A DNA stretch of 64,000 nt from Oryzias latipes (Eukaryota; Chordata; Actinopteri; Beloniformes; Adrianichthyidae), in contig NC_019863.2 in the NCBI RefSeq assembly GCF_002234675.1, forward strand, positions 3,524,609-3,588,608, in the 5' to 3' direction. Position 1 is the stretch's first letter; each line of letters opens with the position of its first letter. The position numbers and the translations under genes are program-made. The notes below the pieces were generated by a model. It was given only the letters and a program-made list of their open reading frames with translations, made no database searches and was not told where the DNA came from. Of this stretch, positions 1 to 12,684 are shown piece after piece.

Positions 1-3000
1 ATTCAAGGTACGTGTTTCTGTCAAAGAAATTTCTAATATGGGTCAAGTGTTGTGGGAACCATTTGAATCAGCATGTAGGTGAAGTTTGCAGCGTGTCAGC
101 ATTGTGCAGAGGACAGGATGCACCGTCTGTTCAGGGCAGACACTCAGAACAGGCCCACTTCCTGTATTTACCCAGCCGACTCCCAAGTGGGCTTCCTTTT
201 TAGGAACAAGCTCATCTCAAAGGAACACAGTCGATCCTTAAGCTGAGCGACAAAGAAGACAACCGATGGAAGTAACACCACAACAGAAGTCAAGGATGAG
301 GACATGTAAAAAAAATAATAAAAAAGTCAGCTGTGGTACAGTTTTTGATAACTTTCTTTCTTTTATGAACCATATTTTAACTCACTTGGGAGATATTTCA
401 AATCAGAGGGAAATCCTGATAAGAGATACGGAAACAAATTAAATGCATTTTTATTTTTATGTTGGATTCTCATGAAGATAGGAAGCTCTGGGAGGTGGAA
501 TCACAATGAAACCTGCTTACTAAGCAACCACTAAAGACTAAATGCAAAGTCCTGCAGTTTTGAGCAATAAGCGCCTGTTTTGAGCATGTTTTGCATTTCC
601 TATCTATTTCTATATTACAGATACAGCAGTAAATTAGTGGGAAATGGAAGAATAATTATGGGTGGATTCTACGATTCCTGTCCGGAGATGAGATAAGATG
701 CAAAAGATAAAACAAAATTTGATTAAAAAAAACATTTTTGGACCTATATTGGGGGATTTATAAGGTAATTTGGAGTTCTGAACATATAACCCCTTCAAAT
801 GTTGTTAGTCTCCGCTCCAACCTCGGTCAGCAAACAATAATTCTCGGTGTGGCAGGATGTCAAATATAGACATCATCACTATCATAACAGACAGTCGGGA
901 TAAAAGGCTGGTGCGAGCTTTTTCTGCCTAGTTTGCACAAACATTTAGGAGTCTATAATCTTTCAATTATGTTTGTTTTTAGATTGTTTTCTTCTGTCTT
1001 TAAACCAAAATCCACACATTCAGCTTATGGAACAGGAACAGCAGCAATTCATGAGAAAGAGAGAAGCATAATGAAGCTAAATGCTGAACAGAACTTAGTT
1101 TGGGAAAAATTTATTTGATTTTACTTAAAACTTTACTGAAACTCTTTGACAAAAGAGCAGTTTGGGGATTTTTTTTTTTTTTTTTTTGCTTTTTTACGGT
1201 CTATGTCCTTTTTTATCCCTTCATTATGACTCTTTGTCCATGAAGAAAAATACAATTAATGAGAATAAATGATATGTTAGTTGAGTTATCTTCTGCTGTT
1301 GAGAAGCAGAGTTCTTACAGAGTATAGTTGTCTTTACATGTATGGATTTGGTTTGGGGGGGGGGGTTTCCTTTTGCTCCTTTTGCTCGTGTTTTAATTGT
1401 GAAATTTGCCACATTTTTTTTAAATATGTACCTTGGCAAATACTTTTATCTCTTCCTGTCCTCAGCTTACTTTTTTACTGCACTTTTAAATCTGGTCTTT
1501 TAACACACATCCAAGGCTTGTGAAAATGTGAATTAATGAATTTCTCTGTTTTGTTTTATTATGTTTATTTGGTATATTTTCTATAAAAATTCTGTTATCT
1601 TTGAGTTTTTAGTGTGTGAATTTGCCCATCAATGGGTTTGGGCCTGTTGGCGCACATGTTTAGATAGAAAAAGAAATTCTAAATGTTGTCATGTTTAGAT
1701 GTTTGATCATAAGAGGAGAAAAATGATGAAGGTTAAAGTCAAAGTTACAATAACAGAAAACGCCATGATCGACGTTGTGTCAGGAACTCGGCATGTAAGA
1801 CCCAATATGCAGGAGACCAGGCTGGGTGGCAGAAACTAAAATAATTAAGAAATAAACGTAAATGTGACAAAACCCATGGAGACACAAAAATGTGACAAAA
1901 CAGATGACCGGACAATGACAAACTGATAACTAGACCCTTAAATACACAGAAGACAGCTGTGGATGATCAACCTGAACCCGGTGAGACTGACAGGGAAAAC
2001 ATGACAAGACAAAAACCAAAAGAAAAGAACATCACAACAATCCAAACCCTTTTTTATTATTATATGAAGTACATCTGCAGCAGCAATAGGATCTGAAATG
2101 ACAACGGCTGGATTTTATTTTGACAGGACCCTATACGTGATGCTTTCAAAAGTAAAAGAAGTTAAATTTATTATTGAAAAAGACAGCACTCTTATAATTC
2201 AATTATTGTACATATTTAAAGGCGATGTGCTAACAGTGAATGGCTTAATGGTCACAGGAACACATTAGACTTTGTGGCTCTGGCTGGGTTTCGCTCTGAA
2301 ATCAACTGGGCCAAATGACTGTTTTAGCAGTAGAGGTTGCAGCCCCCTGGTCTAAACTCCAACATTCAGACATGATGTGATTACAATTTATGATACATAA
2401 AAGCTGACAAGACTAAAAAAGACTTTTGCTTAATATTATTGTGCGACCAACACAACGTCGTACATACTCTTGTGTTTCTTTAACAATTTTTTAAGTATAA
2501 TGTAATGTCTGTTAACATTTTCAATGTTGCCAGAAAGTCAAAGAGTTTGAGTCACTGATGTTTGAGGAAAAGTCACCTTTCACCTCCTTCAACATTTGAT
2601 ATTTGTGGCAAAAAAATATTTGGTTTGTCTCCAGCTTTTCCAACAGCATGTGGCTTGTTTGAACACAAATCTGGTGACATTTGTTTAGGCAAATCCAATG
2701 ACACCATAAGATCAGATTCCACTGGGAAACGTCTACAGAGGTAAGATTTAGACCTTTGTTGAAATGCAGATGTAAACAGGTTTTTTTTTCCAGTTCCTGC
2801 TTTGTTCCATGAGACGGTAGAGAATCACGCAGACATTCCCAAAGCCCTTTCCTGCCAGGACAGTAGAGCAGGAATGAACAAATGCACCAGTCTCACTTTC
2901 CCAGTTTTTTATGATGAAGAAGAGAGGAAAATGAAACCATTTAGGCTTTATCCAGCGAAACCTTGCATACCCTTCATAGTGCAGCTTTTTTTTTGGGGGG

Positions 3001-4252
3001 GGGGGTATATAATGATCTTGTTTTTGACAAAAAATTGTATCTCGCAGTTAAAATTCAGGTTGATATTATTAGTATTTTTGGATCACAAAGATTCTCAGCG
3101 GTGATGTAGATTATATTCTTGACCAAATGTCTCCAGTGAAAAACAAAGCAAAAAGTTGTGCTTTTAGGGATCTCTTGGATGTGAAATCCCTGTCTTCATG
3201 GTTTTGTCATTTTGGCAAAATAAAACTAGAAGAAAAACGAACAAAATAAAAATCATTGTTGGTAGTATTTTTGGAACTTCACACACCTTTCAGACTGAGC
3301 AGAATTACAGGAACTTGTTTGTTTGTATTTCTGATTGTCTTACATCATTTATTACAGATGCAGAGTTATATGACCCTATATATAATTGGCATGCATTGAC
3401 TTTTGTAACTTTGCAGGGTTTTCAGAGCACATAAAGAGGGTGTTCTCTTTGACACATAGTCAGGAAGAGCCTTACTCAGCCCTGACTCCAGCAAAAAGCT
3501 CCTTACCCAAAGCCCTCACAGGGCTGCCTATCATCTGGCAGCACACAGATAAACAGTTTAAGTCTCCTGATGATAGGGAACCTGGTCTAACCACAACCCG
3601 GTGATGCTCCAGGTATTCATCACCGAAGGCGTGTCTTCTTTCTAACATGTGTGGCTGTTGGGTCGGGTAGCTGTTTGCATCCCCCTTTCCATTGAGGTCA
3701 AAGGAAGCTTAGCAGATGGGTTCTGTGGGGACTCAAGAAAAACTCAGCACCTTTTCTGCCAATCCAGCAACCATCCTCCCGCTGCTGGAGGACTTACAGT
3801 CAGTCACATTTGCAGGCTTGGCTTGCTGCTTACACAGACTTCAGACTGAGCAGAGCACAGAGTCGTCAGTGGAGTAATAGGGAGTGAAAGAAGCACAAAC
3901 TGATAGGTGTTTTGTGAGGGTTGGTGCATTTTCATTTTAGTTTTCTTTGTTAGTTTTGTGTTCAAGTTAGGTTTTGCTTTTCCTTCAGTCGGTCACACCA
4001 GGTTTCATTTGTCAATCCTCCACAGCTGTTTCAATTTAAGAATCAGTTTCGGTTTCTTTTCTTGGGGTTCTGGCTTCTTTTTCTCCTTTGGTCTTCCTTG
4101 TTTCAGGTTCTTCCTGCAGTTCATGTTCATTTGCCTCACATTTGGTTGTTTTGCCCTAACCCTGAATGCTTTAGCCTTTTCTCTGGTGTACACTCTTGCT
4201 TCAGCTCTGCAGAAACCTGAAAGCTAGTCGTTTATCGGAAGAAGCTGTGGTA
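1..4252. other. Intergenic DNA without a recognisable gene
   Basis: AT-rich, with stops in all frames at short intervals; no conserved exon seen. It holds a poly-T run near 1170-1187 and two G11 runs (1355-1365, 2995-3005). Open frames here are short and low-complexity, for example a Phe-rich stretch at 3907-4227. Confidence 0.6.
1765..2045. repeat. Degenerate interspersed repeat, copy 1
   Basis: The A- and C-rich stretch from about 1960 (GATGATCAACCTGAAC...GAGACTGAC...) resembles 9138-9240 in order and wording, and both end in ACACAATCC or ACAACAATCC. This points to two decayed copies of one dispersed family. Class not determined; no ORF or terminal repeats visible. Confidence 0.35.
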
Positions 4253-4438
4253 ACCCTGGTGCTATCCTAGGCACGTTAACATTGGGAGTTGGGTCATCTG
4301 AACCTTTTTTCTTCAATGATTTGTGATCTTCACTGGTGTCCATGGATTACATGAAATCTTTCCATCTTTATCCACCTTTGTCATGGTAGGGAGAACACGT
4401 CAATGCAAGGGTGGGGTCATCTAAGATAGCACAAGGGT
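4253..4438 (-). mobile_element. MITE family 1, copy A (TA target duplication)
   Basis: A 186-bp element whose ends are ACCCTGGTGCTATCCTAGG and the inverse of ACCCTTGTGCTATCTTAGA. It is flanked on both sides by TA (4251-4252 and 4439-4440). It is the reverse complement of copies at 48649-48856 and 59143-59349. TA duplications and short terminal inverted repeats suggest a non-autonomous Tc1/mariner-type element; no coding capacity. Confidence 0.75.
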
Positions 4439-5170
4439 TAAACAAAGCAGGTAAACATGAAGAGCAGCGATGGGGAAACTCTGCTCCACACCTCTTCTTA
4501 ACAGCATTTGCCTTCATTTGCTAAGGGGATATGAGGGATTGTCTCGCACAACCCGAAATGATGCAACAGACGAAATACATTTTGATCAGAACTTTAGTTC
4601 ATAAAACTGTAAGTCCTGAAATGAGTTTTAAGAAAAAACATGAACTTTGAGCTCTTGCAAAGGTGACTTCTAAATGGATCTGCTGTTTAAATTTTAGGTC
4701 AAAATGTATTTTTCAAATGATCAGCAATGTTGTCCCAATTAGCAGCGTAATAGTGAAGCCTTTAGGGCTTGTCCTGTCCTGCACGTGCTGTCACATCACA
4801 GGGGCCGGATCATTTTACTCTGTTCTTACTCTCAAGAGGATCCCAACAGTCTCCTGGGTCGGTATAATTATTTCCCTGAACTCTTTCTATTTTTCACTCG
4901 CTGTCAGACACGCGTCCAAATCCCAGTCACATGTTGTGTTCAGTGGCACGTGTGGCTTCAAAATCCAAAATGAATGTTTAATGTTTGTCATTTTAGATAA
5001 ATTATAAACAGATCTGGCTTTTTAGAAAAACAGAAACAATGTCAAACATGATCAGATGTGTAGCTTTGATTCAACTGCCTTCATTACTCTGGTGAAGCAT
5101 TAAGAATGACCCTTTTTCTTTCTGCTGCTTGCTAATCTCCGTTATTGTTAACTCCACCAAACAGATTGAT
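4439..5170. other. Intergenic, nothing recognised
   Basis: Unique-looking AT-rich sequence between two transposon relics. No exon, RNA gene or tandem repeat was identified. Confidence 0.5.
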
Positions 5171-5686
5171 GTCTGAGGCTGAATCCAAAAATCTTTTCTA
5201 CCCCTAAGGCTTCTCCCTACCCCTCTTATTGTTGAGGTATTTGTAGGGGTATAATAGCCAATCATCCACCTTAGCGAGTGCTTGGAAAATACAGGACAAC
5301 GATGGTTTTATAACTTTAAAAAGTCCTGCTAAAACAAAAAGTCATTACTCACATTTACATGTAGAGCACACCTACGTGAAGAAAGGTGATTCTCCTCAGC
5401 GCGATGCAGAAAACCCTCGCTGAAGGGGGGAAGGGTGCGTTGGGTTTTTACTGTAATATTGTGTGTTTTCTGTTTTTGATGTTAAAGCGCTTCAAGCTGC
5501 GCAACTACATGAGAAGCGCTATTCTATAAATAAAGTTTGATTGATTGAGTAGAGGGATACAGAGCCCTCCGCCGCGAAGGTTTCCTATTCAAAAAAGCTG
5601 CTTCGGACACCCCTACCCCTCCAAATGCCCCTACAGTTGGAGGGGTACGGAGACGCCGAAGGGATGGGGGAAGTATTCAGACCCGG
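5171..5686. mobile_element. TIR element family 2, copy 1, with nested retroelement tail
   Basis: Left end motif (TCTGA...CTTTTCTACCCCTAAGGCTTCTCCCTACCCC) recurs inverted at the right end (GGGGTACGGAGACGCCGAAG...TTCAGAC). The interior (TTATAACTTTAAAAAGTCCT, AAAACAAAAAGTCATTACTC) is shared with copies at 21108-21540 and 31391-31825. At 5443-5549 it is interrupted by a retroelement 3' tail. Ends are approximate; class unknown (non-autonomous DNA element). Confidence 0.6.
5443..5549 (+). mobile_element. SINE/LINE 3' tail fragment
   Basis: GTTAAAGCGCTTCAAGCTGC, then AGAAGCGCTATTCTATAAAT and AAAGTTTGATTGATTGA, is the hairpin-plus-short-repeat tail common to teleost LINEs and the SINEs that use them. 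It sits inside the TIR element at 5171-5686. Confidence 0.5.
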
Positions 5687-6518
5687 CCTACGAATCCTTT
5701 ATTCTGTATCTCAGAAAAGCCCACTGTGATCAAAAAAGAGATACAATTGTTTTCCATGCATGGAAAAACTGAGACAATTTTCTGATATTTTATTGTCATG
5801 TTTTAACATTTTGATGGATTTTCCTGTGTGTATAAAAATCTTGTTGAATTCTGCAGAAATCTTTGTGAATTGTAGTGCTTGAACCTGAAAACAAAGCCAG
5901 TGAAACGCGTCCGACCTCCCCCTCGCTTCTGTTTGTCTGTTTGTTCTCTGTGCACATGTTTCTGTAAAGATGGTCGAAGGATGTGGCATCGTTTTGATCC
6001 CAGCAATCAATCAGAAATTTAATCTGAGTAAAGAAGGCGAGAGGAGAGCGAAGAATCCCACATCCAACAAGATCTTCTTCCTTCAATCTCCCTTCACTAA
6101 GAGCTTTTTACTGCTTTTACTGACTTTGTCTTGTGATAATTTGCTCAATAATGTTTTAAAAAAAATCACACTTTAATCTTTATATTTCTAATGTATTTTG
6201 TTTATCCTGTCTTAGGTGTTTTTAAAAGTAATATAACTATCAGTGAAAACATCATCTGTGAATAACAACTTTAAAAAAAATGAATGCTTGGAGAACACCA
6301 GTTAGGGTTTTAATCGCAACTTCTTAGTTTATTTAATTTGATTTAAAAATACCAAAAACTTCCAAAATCACTATGCTAAAGAATATGTTTATTTTGTGTG
6401 GCTGCGGCCCAAAATAAGTTTAAAATAAAAAACAAATATTGAGAACAGAGTGAAGATGAGCCAAAATACACAGCTTTCATTTGCTAGACAGGTCAAACTT
6501 AAAATAACAATAAATAAA

Positions 6519-6566
6519 GATGAGATGAGATGAGATGTAAGATGAGATGAGATGAGATGAGATAAG
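6519..6566. repeat. GAGAT pentanucleotide microsatellite
   Basis: About nine GATGA/GAGAT units with one interruption (TGTAA). Confidence 0.9.
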
Positions 6567-9137
6567 CCTCTTAAATATACAACCAAATAAAAATTTAAAA
6601 CAAATCCCATCATTATGATTTTTTGTTGTTTTTTTTTTGTTTAACAACCTTTTGTAAATTGGGCTTCATTTGTTCGTTTAAGACACAGTCTTTTCTCCAA
6701 ACCCGTTACAATCCTCAAGAGAAAAAATGAATAAATATAACTGATCCACTTCCACTAAGCTCTTTCTTTTCCAAGTCTCTGAACAATCAGCGTTTTTTCT
6801 GGGTAAACCCCTGATACTTCCTCAAACACACGTAAGCCAATGATCTCTGGGTCCCACATGTTAGAACAGTCACTGACCCTTGCCTTCTGCTCACATTGAC
6901 ACCGTTTGGTGGAGCTTCCTTCTGTTTCAGCCCGAGTCTGCTTAGTTCTGCTGACACACCGGACGTGGAGGAGCAATGACCAACTGTCATTCACTCCTAC
7001 ACAGTCCTTTGGCTAAGAATCTAAAATGTTTCAGCAATAAGTTTTTCTGTTAATTACTACTAAAAAAATTAAACAAATGAGTTTTGAATTATACAAACAG
7101 AGAGGAAGAGTATGTCGATGAGGAAGACCCATTTGTTTGGTTGAGGTCAACATGTTTACAAGAAGTAACATTTTCTGTGGTTTTGTGCCTGTCAGGTTTG
7201 CCTGCATAGATACAAATGACACATTTTGTTACACATGATTTTATCAGTTTATATTTGACAAGATTATTTGCTTTATTAAGTGGTTTTATTGTCCTGCAAT
7301 GATAATTTCCACCAGAATGTTCTGCATGTTTAAGGCTAACTTACTTACTCCGATAGCAATTTTTTTTTCAATTTTCCCAGTGGTGTTTTAATTATGATTA
7401 TATAGTTTTTACCAAAATCCCACAACCTGCACGTTTTAAAAAGTTCATGTTTATCTGAAGCCTCTGTTTCCAAAATCTGAGTAGCCCCAACCTTATTTGC
7501 CCCTTTCTGATGACGATAGCTGTGTCTTGCATTAGTGTAGAGCTTGACACAAGTGGGGGGCACAAACTATACCGACTGACAGTCTCTATTCTCCAAAGTT
7601 TCTCTTTAGAGTTAAAGAAACGGTGAAAAGTGACATGTTTGTGGTTCCAAATCAAACCTTTTTGAACAATGTGCAGACTGACAACATGAAGGCCAGCCTG
7701 TTTGGGCATCCTACACTTATATATTATACACTGATATATTTCTTATTTTCATCCAGGCAATAATAAAAAAGATCCCCTGATGTTATTCTTGTTTTTTATC
7801 TTTACCCTCTCTGGTTAAGGCGGGACAGTAAGCCTTCAAACTTGGTCAGAGCAAGAACACAAATGCGGAAAACACATTTGGGACATTACCTTTAATCTTA
7901 AAAACGTGCGGCCAACGATGAAATCCAGCCTTGGATGCACTTAAAATATGCACGAGCAATACAGCAACGTACCATCTTCTCTTCTCCTGCACCTGAGCCT
8001 GTGCACGCTGGACAGGGGCAGATCAGGGAACTTGTGCAATGCGGATGCGCTCCAGGGCCGTTGTGACATCACAAAAGTTCATTCATTCAAACCGAGCATC
8101 TTTAAAACAGTGTGATTGACAGCTATTTAAAAGGACAAACTCAGAAATGCAAAAATGAAATTATTTTTTGTCACATTTGTTCTCTTTCATAAGAAAAATG
8201 CCACACATACATGTCAAAAACTCAAAAAAATTGGATTTTCATTGGAGGACTTTAAAGCATTTGTGAGGGTTGGAAAAATGGTTCAGGGAGACAAAGCTAT
8301 TGCAAAATTTTAACTCTATCTTCTATCTCTTTGTTCTCTGACTAGACATATAGCCAAGTGGGTCTTTGAAGGCTGTAATTTATTTGTCTTCCCTCCACCA
8401 TTGTAATTAACAAGTGTTACTTTATCGTGCCTCCTTATTTTCTGGAAACGTACTTATTGTAACTGACACTTGAGGGAAGAGATTTACTTCCATGCTGAGT
8501 AAATGAATGGAGAAACTTCCAAACAAAAGACACGGCCAGGTATTAAACTCATGAAAGAGGCAAATTAAACAAATGAGAAATTTAAAACACAGGAATGTGT
8601 CTGAAAATAAAACTTTACTGGTGTGGCCTTGACAAAAAGCAGAGTACAAAAAGAAAGGCAAGGGTCAGAAATCCAGAAACAAATCCCTGAGTGTAACGAT
8701 TTTTTTCTTTTTTTAAATGATTACTTTAAAGTCCTTAATTTATGAGAAAAAAGTATGAGAATAAAGTTGTAAATTTATGACTTTTATATTTTTGGTTGCC
8801 CTAAACCTCCGTCATACGAAAAGAAACAGAGGCAGCAACAACTTAGTCAGAGTCAGATTTCCTTTAAAACAGATTCATTATTTTTGTTGAATCATCACTT
8901 GCATGTTTTACTCCAACATAATGCACACTTCGTCGGCCATTAACCCGTACATATATCTCTTTCCTTTGCCACTGCAGTCAAAAAAAATAGCGAGCATGTG
9001 AGAGAATTGCTTTTAAAGTCCATGGCACTGGATAGTCCTGTGCTGTGGAACTTATAGTAGGCTAGTTAGGGACTAGTGAGGGAATTTCGTCACAACCCAA
9101 AATGCACTGAGGGCCTCGAACAGAAATAGAGACCTAT

Positions 9138-9240
9138 GAATGATCATCAACCTTAACTTGGTGTGACTGACTGGGGAACAACTCAAACCAGAAGAAACAT
9201 AACTGACAAAAACAAATCCAGCAACACAATCCTCACAATG
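9138..9240. repeat. Degenerate interspersed repeat, copy 2
   Basis: GATCATCAACCTTAACTTGG...GTGACTGACTGGGGAACA parallels 1965-2045 in the same orientation. Class unknown. Confidence 0.35.
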
Positions 9241-12220
9241 AAGCATGCAGTGATTTATGTATAAGATGCGAAAGAGAAAAAGAGTTCCCCCCCAATCAAG
9301 GCAAAGAAGCCTGGGAGATCCCACTGCAACTGTTCTGAGGAGGCTTCAACACTGGTGAGGAGGATCCTGTTTTTAACCATTTTTGACACTTTGTTTGTTG
9401 CACAAAAAGCAACCAAACTAACTGTGAGGGATCGAGCAGCCAGAGAGGAAAACAGAAATTTATCAAAAAATGAAAGTTTAAATTTTTCTCAAAAAATGTA
9501 AAAAGATGAACAAACTGGGCTCTTAAAAGAGGTCAACAGAAACAGAATTAACTCAACGACAAACTTAACTTCAACTTAACCAACTGAACAGACCAAGTAA
9601 CAGAAACGAACGGACCTACCCAAAGACACAACAGGGGAACGTGTATAGTGGCTGATCAGACCACCTGAGAAACATGGGGGGAACTAACATTTAACAAAAA
9701 CTACACAGACATTAACATAGAATATAAAGACAAGACTAAACACAAAACCTGGCCTCTAGTGGAAAAGAAAAAACATCAAAAGTAGAACAAAATGAATAAT
9801 AACCAACAGAAGCAAAACAAATAAACATTAAATAAGTCCATTGGTTTCTCCCCTTGGAGGTTTCTGTAGATGGCGCCTGCCCAATTGTCTGACTGCAGCA
9901 TTTAAAGGCTGTGAAGACTTTACTTCCTCTTTTGCCAGGCCTCACAGCACAGCTCCAGGAGCAGAACCTCAGCCAGACCCATAGGGACCAGTAGCACAAC
10001 TCAATGAATCAAACAAACCAAAATGAGTAAACTAAACATATGTAGATGTATTTGCTACAAATAAATACTGAAAACAGAATAAATGTATATTTTAACTCAA
10101 AGAAATGTGTGCATTTATTTAAGAATGGAGAATTTGAAATACTAAACTTAAAAAGACATGTGCAATGCTGGGAGGAGATTACCGCCATTTTGTTTGTGGG
10201 TGTGGCAGTGTATGCTGCCGTCACACTAACAATCAATGCCGTCTGTATTTGTGAGAACCAGAACGATAAAAGAAAATGTTTTTTGTATTCTTTTTCAGAA
10301 TTAGCATTCACTTCTAAAAGACATGAATTCCAGTTCTGTAAAGCATAAGAAGCGTTTCAGTGTATTCCAGCAGTGCTGCTGGTCTTGGCCACCATCAGCA
10401 GCCCTGCCATCACAATGTTCCTGACGGCTCATGGAGTTTGTGTTGGGATTTGGTGCCACAGCAGAAAGCTCTTTTTTTTGGCTGTGACCTTTGTGTGCAG
10501 TGTCAATGTGCTGACAAGACCGGTGTTCCCAGAGAAGGCCAAAAGTCCAATGCTTCTGCCGGTTAAACGGCCTCACATTTCCCGCTCCTTCCATTCCATT
10601 ACCTCTCTTCTTTGTTCTTCTGTCCCCGTTTTGTCTGATCCAGTTTTGATCTCTGGGATTTACTGCGGTTAAGGGTTCGGTGGACAGGGTTATGCAACCT
10701 TAGGATTATTCCACAGGACAAATCGAGTCAGACAGGCTGAAACCACAGAGAGGTTCTGACTGCTATGGAGTTGTTTAGGTAAATAAATCGCATATCCTTC
10801 TACATTCAAGGCATACAAATGCAAATTGTGCATCAGAAGAGGTTTTTTTGTAGTTAGTGAGCTTGATTTTTATGGACTCTTTTTCATTGTGTTGCCTGAT
10901 TGCTTTGATGGTGTCCAGACTTTGTTCATGTCAGGACAAATGACTGGGATGAGCAGAGGTGACCTACTTTGGCTCGGGTCCCAAGCCTCTCGAAAGATCT
11001 AGTTTCCCTTGGCATCCAAATGTGACATAAGAAGAGCAGTCAATGATTCAGGATAAGGTTGCTGGAGCCACGCACACCACACACACGCTCCTGCGGCTTT
11101 CGGCTTTAGACCGAACCCAGCAATCACTGAGTTGGTTTTATTTCAAAGGCTGATGGTGCGGACATTTATTATTATTATTTTTTATTTTTTTGCTGATTGT
11201 GTTAAAAACAGGGTTTCCTCAAAACGAAAAAACAATTAGAGAAGAACATAATATCCCGAACTCCTGGTCATAGGCCTCATTTAAACATGCCCTTGATAAC
11301 AAATGTAATAATTAAGTTATATCTGAACCCTGAAACTATAACTTCCTCTTACAACCCACTGTAATCTACCCGACTGTAGATTTGCTTGAATGGTGTTTGA
11401 TTTTTTGAGCAGATATGGAGGCATGTACTTGTCTTTATGTCAAAGCTGATTGCCAGATTTGATATTTTAAAGGAGAAAACACAAGATGCCGACCTCAAAC
11501 AAGCTCTAATGCCTTCATTGCCCTTGTCACAGCTGTCCTTAGGGGTGGATACGGGCTGTCTGCGGGTTAACCGCTTTGGAGCCCGTACAAAATATCCAGA
11601 TCATAGACCGCTTGGTGAGCCCGTAGTGAGAAAATGTTCAGCTACATTTTTTCATAGGTCCTAGTGAACACGTAAGGAAAGTAAGGCTAAAATAGGTGAG
11701 ACGCAGGCATGTGGTATAGATTTTTCCTTTTGCAGCCCCTCTCAAAACCTGCTCAAGGAGCTCATTGGTGCTGTTTAAGTAATAAGTCTGAGCTCCTTGT
11801 GGGCCCGTTGCATGCCCCTTGCTTCCAGCCTGACTGTTAGACATTAGAAAACGTGGGCGTGGTCAGAAAGGAGCCAGTGCGGAGACCTCAATAATGACTA
11901 GATTGCAACATGAGGGAATCGCATGACAGCATCACCCATGGGTCAAAAGTGCATGGAACTTATATTTTCCTTACAAATACATCATGATACACTTACCACA
12001 CCCATGACAATGGTATGTTCCATTCTCATGGTGGTTTCAAGAAAACTGCTAGATACACCTGCACTCCCTTTAAGATGCGGCCGCTGCGCTCTACAACCCT
12101 CCACAGGCCTGGACGACCCAAAAACCCACAGCACCCATAGCCTACGGGTCCACCCCTGTACGGCTGCCACATCCACACCGGGCATGTGACGCACCTTCAA
12201 GACCGCACGCTATTAGCATT

Positions 12221-12684
12221 TGGTGTTCACACTAGACAATCGCTACCTGATACTAGTGCTTGTATTTACAGTTGGAAGAGGCTTGGTGCAAAATGTGAAA
12301 GCAGTGCAAATCTTGAGAATCGTGCTCCAGGTTTTTTCTTTTTTTTTCACAGCTCCATTGCAATCTATGAAAGACTTGTTGTCATATAATTCAGGCCCGA
12401 CGCAAACCGTTATTATTCATTTCTCCCTCATGATCAATTTCCAAATGGTTACCACTTCTGCGAATTAAACGCCACCCATACGTCACCACCAAATGTAAGA
12501 CCCTGATTGGTTAAAGCTCCACTGCTTTAACTTTTAATGCGTCTTCAATTGCCGATTGTAAAGCGCAAATTTGCGTAGCGATCCGCGAACCCGAGAGGTT
12601 TGAAAGCCGAAGCTGGAAATTAGTGCTTAGGTTCACTGGAAGTGGCCGTTTGAACGCATGTTGCTGAGGCCAGTGTGAACGTAA
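12221..12684. mobile_element. Putative MITE with GTTCACACT termini
   Basis: Starts TGGTGTTCACACTAGAC and ends GGCCAGTGTGAACGT, imperfect inverted termini about 460 bp apart. Interior is CpG-containing and non-coding. A similar terminus (TACGTTCACACTGCAGGC) occurs at about 32777. A target duplication was not resolved. Confidence 0.45.

Larger units (their letters stand above)
5687..12220. other. Intergenic DNA without a recognisable gene
   Basis: 6.5 kb with no exon I can support. Contents: a GAGAT pentanucleotide microsatellite (6519-6566), a degenerate dispersed repeat (9138-9240), an A-rich repeat-like tract (about 9500-9730), and moderately CpG-containing DNA near 11520-12210 that looks like transposon interior. 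Open frames of up to about 100 codons (10046-10348 and its antisense) show no family signature. Confidence 0.5.

Noticed and set aside
1..12. Possible splice donor at the window edge (CAAG then GTACGTG)
   Set aside because: Good donor consensus, but only seven bases lie before it and no coding frame can be judged.
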